Positions 5,516 to 9,302 of a DNA stretch of 9,302 bases are shown piece by piece. Source of the DNA: Opitutaceae bacterium UBA4094 (GTDB lineage: Bacteria; Verrucomicrobiota; Verrucomicrobiia; Opitutales; Opitutaceae). The first letter of the stretch is position 1. Every line of letters begins with the position of its first letter. The stretch covers positions 1 through 9,302 of the forward strand of contig DFYA01000253.1 in the NCBI GenBank assembly GCA_002382525.1. Reading direction: 5' to 3'. The notes beneath the pieces were generated by a model. The model did no database searches, was not told where the DNA came from, and was given only the letters and a program-made list of their open reading frames with translations. The translations under genes were made by a program, and so were the position numbers.

Positions 5516-7240
5516 TCACGACGCTGCGGGCTTGTCGAATGAGCCGGCGCCTTTCGGGGCCGGCATGACGCCGTAGGCGTGCATCTCCTTCAGGATGCTT
5601 CCGATGTAGGGGATGAGCTGCTTCTTGCGGCTCACGATCCCCGGCATCTCGAAAATCTCGTCCTTCTGCACCGACGGATAGCTGATGCGGTTGATGAACT
5701 CTTCCTCGCCTTTCACGAGGAGCAGAGAGTTCTGCGTGTTGATATCGGTCACCAGCACGCAAGCGAACAGCAGCGATTCCTCGTCGCGGAGCGTTTGGAG
5801 CGCCTTCGCCAGATCACGTGAGTGTTGCCAGAAGTTGCCGAAGCCGAGCTCCTCGATCTGGGAAACGGCGAAGCGCACGCCTTCCTCCTCATAGATCTTG
5901 AAGTCGGAGCGGATGACTTTGTCCGGAGGATTGCCAAGGATGACCGAGCCGGAACTAAAGATCTCGTTCGCGAGTTCGCGCGAATCGACCGAGGCGATCT
6001 TCGACAGCCACGAAAGGATAACACCGTCTTTTTCGGTCGTGGTCGGGCTGTTGAGATGGAGCGTGTCGGAGATGATGCCGCTCATCATGATGCCGGCGAT
6101 GTCGGGGGAGGGGACCAGCCCCTCGCGGCGGAACAGATCGGCGATGATCGTGCAGGTGGAGCCGACCGGCTCGTTGATGAAGAGGATGGGCTGCTGCGTG
6201 TTTAAGGAGCCGAGCCGATGGTGATCGATGATCTCCGCGATGCAGACTTGATCGGCGCCGCTCACGGCTTGGCTCATCTCGTTGTGATCGACGAGCACCA
6301 GCCGAGTTTTCACCGGCTTAAGGACGTCGGTCTTCGTGAGAATACCCAAGAGTTTGCCTTCGTCGTTCACGACCATGTAGGCCGCGATCGTGGACGTGGC
6401 CAGTTTCTTGCGCAGATCGCTGAGTCGGATATCCGCGCTCAACGAGGCGAACTTCCGATCAACCAATCGCTCCAGCGTAGTCGCGCTGCGGATAACCCAC
6501 GCGGTGGTCGCGGAGTCATAGGGACTCGCCATGAGCGAGACGCCGCCAGCCTTTGCCGCCTGCACAATATCGTCTTCGATGGGGAGGTTGCCCGTGACGA
6601 CAAGCGCGCGCACGCCAAGCTCAATGGAACGCAGCTGAATGTCGCGCCGGTCGCCGACGATGATGATGGTTTTCTCCATCGGCACGCCTTCGCCACTGGA
6701 GACCTTGCCAAACGATTTCACGTCCATCGCGCCGACGCGCACATAAAGGTCCTCAGTAACGTCTGCCCGCTCGACATGAACAATGCGCGCTTTGAGGGCG
6801 CGGGAGATGTGGGTGAGGCTGCTGAACACCTTGCGCATCTCGCGAGGTTCGCGCATGTGCGGCACAAAAAAGCTACCGAGCTGGAAGATGGAAACCGAGC
6901 CGATGACGCGGTGATCAGCCGTCACCACCGGTAGGATACGCACATCGTGTTGATCGATGAGCTCCAGCGCCTCCGCGCAGGTCGCCGACTGACAAATCGC
7001 CACCACATCGCGCACCATGACATCCCGCACGCGTGGAGTGACATCGCTGAGATACACCGGCAGCGGCTGATGAAAGCGTGCCAATATCGTATCGATACGT
7101 GCATTCGAGTTACCGCATCGAGCGGGAACGTATCCCACTTCGCCTTTAGCTTCTTTGAGTGAAGCATACGCTATCGCCGAGCAAATGGCGTCAGCGTCGG
7201 GGTTCTTATGGCCGATGATGTAGGTGGGAGTGGCGGACAT
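5516..7240 (-). CDS. Manganese-dependent inorganic pyrophosphatase, family II, with CBS-DRTGG-CBS insert
   Basis: Cytoplasmic enzyme that splits pyrophosphate to two phosphates, pulling biosynthetic reactions forward. The 574 residues carry a DHH phosphoesterase core cut by a regulatory insert. Metal-site motifs are GHKNPDADAI (10-19, with His11, Asp15 and Asp17), VDHNE (317-321), the DHH triad (339-341) and SDT (391-393). The C-terminal DHHA2 domain carries the phosphate-binding motif SRKKQ (537-541). The insert contains a CBS motif (about 72-126), a DRTGG-like domain (about 135-245, with IIIVGDRRDIQ) and a second CBS motif (about 250-310). In characterised relatives CBS pairs bind adenine nucleotides, and DRTGG-bearing forms respond to diadenosine polyphosphates; that this one does is inference. 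ATG 7238-7240 starts just before the first motif. No Shine-Dalgarno sequence is present; the leader is A+T-rich. Confidence 0.93.
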   Translation of the reverse strand: MSATPTYIIGHKNPDADAICSAIAYASLKEAKGEVGYVPARCGNSNARIDTILARFHQPLPVYLSDVTPRVRDVMVRDVVAICQSATCAEALELIDQHDVRILPVVTADHRVIGSVSIFQLGSFFVPHMREPREMRKVFSSLTHISRALKARIVHVERADVTEDLYVRVGAMDVKSFGKVSSGEGVPMEKTIIIVGDRRDIQLRSIELGVRALVVTGNLPIEDDIVQAAKAGGVSLMASPYDSATTAWVIRSATTLERLVDRKFASLSADIRLSDLRKKLATSTIAAYMVVNDEGKLLGILTKTDVLKPVKTRLVLVDHNEMSQAVSGADQVCIAEIIDHHRLGSLNTQQPILFINEPVGSTCTIIADLFRREGLVPSPDIAGIMMSGIISDTLHLNSPTTTEKDGVILSWLSKIASVDSRELANEIFSSGSVILGNPPDKVIRSDFKIYEEEGVRFAVSQIEELGFGNFWQHSRDLAKALQTLRDEESLLFACVLVTDINTQNSLLLVKGEEEFINRISYPSVQKDEIFEMPGIVSRKKQLIPYIGSILKEMHAYGVMPAPKGAGSFDKPAAS

Positions 7241-7263
7241 AAAGAAGATAAAACTTAAAAACT

Positions 7264-7293
7264 AAAACAGCCCGACCTAAGGTCGGGCTGTTT
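7264..7293 (-). terminator. Intrinsic terminator after the pilin-like gene
   Basis: A perfect 13-pair stem, AAACAGCCCGACC (7265-7277) against GGTCGGGCTGTTT (7281-7293), with a three-base loop. On the minus strand it begins 25 bases after the stop codon of the pilin-like gene and runs into TTTTAG and then TTTTTAAG, a good U-rich tail. It lies only 24 bases upstream of the pyrophosphatase start codon, so it separates the two minus-strand genes. Confidence 0.88.
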
Positions 7294-7318
7294 GGTCGCA
7301 TTTGCAGCTTTGGAACGT

Positions 7319-8104
7319 TTATGGAGTGCCTGACGGGCTGAGGGGCGCCAGTTCGGCGCCGACGTTATTTTGCTCGATAAAGCGGACGTTGGTCTTCGCG
7401 GAACTTACAGTCTTTTTGATGTCGTTGGTAGTAGTCCCGTTCGATTGGATCAACTCGCCGGTTGCATCACTTGCACCGAGGTTTTTGTAGAATGCCACGT
7501 TGCCGCCAATGAATACGATATGCCCACCGTCTGATTTATAGGTGCCAGTGGTATCGTTCCACCGCCCAGTCGCTTCAGATGCGATACCACGCGTGAATGC
7601 AATCGGAGTTGTAGCGGGATAATTGGTGCTGAGCCCCACGACATATCCATAAGCAAGGTTTGCCGCCGTAAATTCCGGGGTCAGACCTTGCTTGGTCGGC
7701 AGGAGAACATTGCCCACCGCGAGGTTTTGAGCCTCAAGGGTCGTGGTCTCGTCGGCTTTGGACATCCACATGGCTCCAGATTCCAAGCCGCCATTCACCG
7801 CGAGTGCTCCAGCTACAGTTCTTACGGTCGCTTGGGTGCCACCAGTCGCTTGATTTTGACCAAAAGAGGTGCCCGGGCCTGATAGGTTGTTTGCAGGGAG
7901 TTGATCTTTGCTGGTTTGGGCGAAAATCAAAGATGATTGACCGATCTGACGAAGGTTCGACGCATCCGATGTGCGTCGGGCGGTCTGTTGGACTTTGCCA
8001 ACAGTGGGGATGATAATGGCGGCAAGAATACCGATGATCGCGATAACGGTGAGAAGCTCGATCAGGGTGAAACCTGCGCTGGAACGACGGGTGGTTTTAA
8101 TCAT
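7319..8104 (-). CDS. Type IV pilin-like / pseudopilin protein with prepilin N-terminal motif
   Basis: A 261-residue protein with a textbook class III signal: a short basic leader ending in Gly11, then Phe12 and Glu16 (the +5 glutamate), in GFTLIELLTVIAIIG. The hydrophobic helix runs to about residue 34. Prepilin peptidase should cut after Gly11 and methylate Phe12. The helix continues into QQTARRTSDASNLRQIGQ, and residues 191-208 contain SDGGHIVFIGGNVAFY, which resembles the Gly/Asp-rich motif near the end of many verrucomicrobial and planctomycetal pilin-like proteins. The middle is Thr/Gly/Asn-rich. No pilus or secretion genes are nearby. I counted 161 G+C in 300 bases (7441-7740), about 54%, well below its neighbours. 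Start is ATG 8102-8104, preceded on the coding strand by a pyrimidine run rather than a Shine-Dalgarno sequence. Confidence 0.88.
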   Translation of the reverse strand: MIKTTRRSSAGFTLIELLTVIAIIGILAAIIIPTVGKVQQTARRTSDASNLRQIGQSSLIFAQTSKDQLPANNLSGPGTSFGQNQATGGTQATVRTVAGALAVNGGLESGAMWMSKADETTTLEAQNLAVGNVLLPTKQGLTPEFTAANLAYGYVVGLSTNYPATTPIAFTRGIASEATGRWNDTTGTYKSDGGHIVFIGGNVAFYKNLGASDATGELIQSNGTTTNDIKKTVSSAKTNVRFIEQNNVGAELAPLSPSGTP

Positions 8105-8232
8105 GGGGAAAGGGGAGGGGAATGTAGTGATGAGGGTATGACAGACAGTTGCCCCCGGAGTTCGTTGAACTCAAGAAGAAAGTCCCTCCTGAGCTGGACA
8201 AAATCTTACGTGATTTCCTACGCTCGTGGGGA
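8105..8232. other. Divergent intergenic region between pilin-like gene and ilvE
   Basis: These 128 bases must hold the promoters of both divergent genes, but no strong pair is visible. On the + strand TGGACA (8195-8200), an 18-base gap and TACGCT (8219-8224) is a weak match that would give an almost leaderless ilvE mRNA. GAGTTC (8158-8163) and GAACTC (8167-8172) form a six-base dyad with a three-base centre, a possible operator or chance. The minus strand next to the pilin start is a pyrimidine tract. A 32-codon frame from ATG 8138 ends at TGA 8234-8236, overlapping the ilvE ATG. Confidence 0.4.
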
Positions 8233-9099
8233 ATGAAAATTTATCTGGATGGGAAGTTTGTCGATGAATCCGAAGCCAAAATTTCTGTGTTCGATCACGG
8301 GCTTCTCTATGGCGACGGCGTGTTTGAGGGCATCCGGCTCTACCAAGGTAATGTCTTCCGTCTCGAAGAGCATCTGGAGCGCTTGGAATACTCCGCCAAG
8401 GCGTTGCTGCTCAAAATGCCATGGTCGCGTAAAGAAATCTCCGATGCGACGCTGGAAACCTGCCGCCAGAACGGTCTAGCCGACGGCTATATTCGCCTCG
8501 TGGTCACGCGCGGCGTAGGCGACCTGGGACTTTCTCCGTGGCTGTGCCCGATCCCTTCGATATTCATTATCGCGAGCAAGATCGCTCTGTATCCGGCGGA
8601 GCACTACACGACCGGTTTGTCGATCGTCACTGTGCCGACGCGACGCATCAACTCGGCCGCGCTGCCTCCGGCGGTCAAGTCGCTTAACTACCTCAATAAC
8701 ATTCTCGCCAAGATCGAGGCGCGACAGGCGGGCGCGCTCGAGGCGATCATGCTCAATGACCAAGGCTACGTGGCGGAGTGCACCGGCGACAACATCTTCA
8801 TCGTGCACAAGGGCGTGATCTATACGCCGGGCGCGTCGCAAGGCGCGCTCAAGGGAATCACGCGTGGCACGATCATCGACATCGCCGCCGAGCTGGGCCT
8901 CGAACTAAAAGAGGTCGATCTCACGCGTTACGATGTGTGGAACGCCGATGAGTGTTTCCTGACCGGGACGGCCGCAGAGGTGATTCCTGTGGTGAAACTC
9001 GATGGTCGCGAGATCGGCGACGCCAAGCCCGGTGCGGTCACCCGGCGAGTGCTCGAAGCGTTCCGCCGTCGAGTATTGGTGGAGGGCACCCGCCTTTGA
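8233..9099 (+). CDS. ilvE: Branched-chain amino acid aminotransferase (class IV PLP enzyme)
   Basis: Fold-type IV pyridoxal-phosphate transaminase, expected to interconvert Leu, Ile and Val with their 2-oxo acids using glutamate/2-oxoglutarate in the cytoplasm. The 288 residues are the normal length. Visible hallmarks are VFDHGLLYGDGVFEGIR (19-35), RLEEHLERL (43-51), the PLP Schiff-base lysine Lys149 in AVKSLNYLNN, the cofactor-binding AECTGDNIF (181-189), GITRGTI (208-214) and FLTGTAAEVIPV (242-253). D-amino-acid transaminase and aminodeoxychorismate lyase share the fold, but the N-terminus MKIYLDGKFV and the motif pattern favour the branched-chain group. ATG 8233 is preferred; the frame is open a further 28 codons to TTG 8149, an extension I do not recognise. 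It is divergent from the pilin-like gene. Confidence 0.92.
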   Translation: MKIYLDGKFVDESEAKISVFDHGLLYGDGVFEGIRLYQGNVFRLEEHLERLEYSAKALLLKMPWSRKEISDATLETCRQNGLADGYIRLVVTRGVGDLGLSPWLCPIPSIFIIASKIALYPAEHYTTGLSIVTVPTRRINSAALPPAVKSLNYLNNILAKIEARQAGALEAIMLNDQGYVAECTGDNIFIVHKGVIYTPGASQGALKGITRGTIIDIAAELGLELKEVDLTRYDVWNADECFLTGTAAEVIPVVKLDGREIGDAKPGAVTRRVLEAFRRRVLVEGTRL

Positions 9100-9302
9100 T
9101 GCGGTGCGTGTCGTCGCGATATTCCCGCCGCCTTCGCCCCGTGCGGTGCGCCAACCTCGCGCGTTGTTCGTGCGGCTCTGTGCCCTTTAGGCGCATGCGT
9201 CCGCGAGGCGTTTTTACTCGTTCCCTTTCATACCTTGCCTTGTCTGCCGATCAGCGGTTGGCATGCTCGGTGCAAAGAGGAGTTCTTTCCGAATCCCGCT
9301 CA
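9100..9302. other. Right-edge region with no assignable gene
   Basis: I find no convincing coding region in these 203 bases. TGCGGTGCG occurs twice (9100-9108 and 9142-9150). CCTCGCG (9155-9161) is complementary to CGCGAGG (9202-9208), followed after two bases by TTTTT (9211-9215); with a 40-base loop this is at best a weak terminator for ilvE. On the minus strand, two frames run in from the right edge and stop within the last 95 bases, so a gene end could be hidden there, but the fragments are too short to identify. Confidence 0.4.

Noticed and set aside
6218..6934. A 238-codon + strand frame inside the pyrophosphatase gene
   Set aside because: It lies opposite the CBS-DRTGG insert and DHH core, which are clearly coding on the minus strand; its composition is that of a shadow frame.

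Overview
The window looks like chromosomal DNA from a G+C-rich bacterium of the Verrucomicrobiota, most likely near the Opitutaceae. This is an inference from several things together: long-form phosphate permeases, weak or absent Shine-Dalgarno sequences, a DRTGG-containing CBS pyrophosphatase, and an orphan type IV pilin-like protein of the kind that is abundant in that phylum. I see no phage, transposon, plasmid or CRISPR signature. Most of it is ordinary housekeeping sequence.

Region 1 (1-3557, + strand) is the distal part of a high-affinity phosphate uptake locus. It holds the last 46 codons of pstC, then pstA, pstB and phoU. PstC and PstA form the membrane channel, PstB is the ATPase, and PhoU links transporter activity to the Pho two-component response. 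pstS and the start of pstC must lie to the left of the window. A 22-codon reading frame joins pstC to pstA through an ATGA overlap at each end. phoU is set apart from pstB by 137 bases that carry two nested inverted repeats built on AAATCCTAA-like words. A hairpin lies between phoU and the convergent gene that follows.

Region 2 (3594-5417) is centred on a complete tRNA-His gene (minus strand, anticodon GTG) with encoded G-1, C73 and CCA, a good sigma70-type promoter and an intrinsic terminator. Downstream of it on the same strand is an ElyC-like DUF218 membrane protein. Divergent from it is an endonuclease/exonuclease/phosphatase-fold enzyme with its own clear promoter (TTGGCG, 17 bases, TACAAT).

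Region 3 (5516-8104, minus strand) holds a 574-residue family II inorganic pyrophosphatase with a regulatory CBS-DRTGG-CBS insert. It is preceded by a type IV pilin-like gene of visibly lower G+C that ends in a strong intrinsic terminator.

Region 4 (8105-9302) starts with a divergent intergenic region, then a branched-chain amino acid aminotransferase (ilvE-type) on the + strand. The last 200 bases have no gene I can assign. Phosphate recurs as a theme (Pst/PhoU and pyrophosphatase), but the two loci are separated by unrelated, oppositely oriented genes, so I do not read the window as one functional system.
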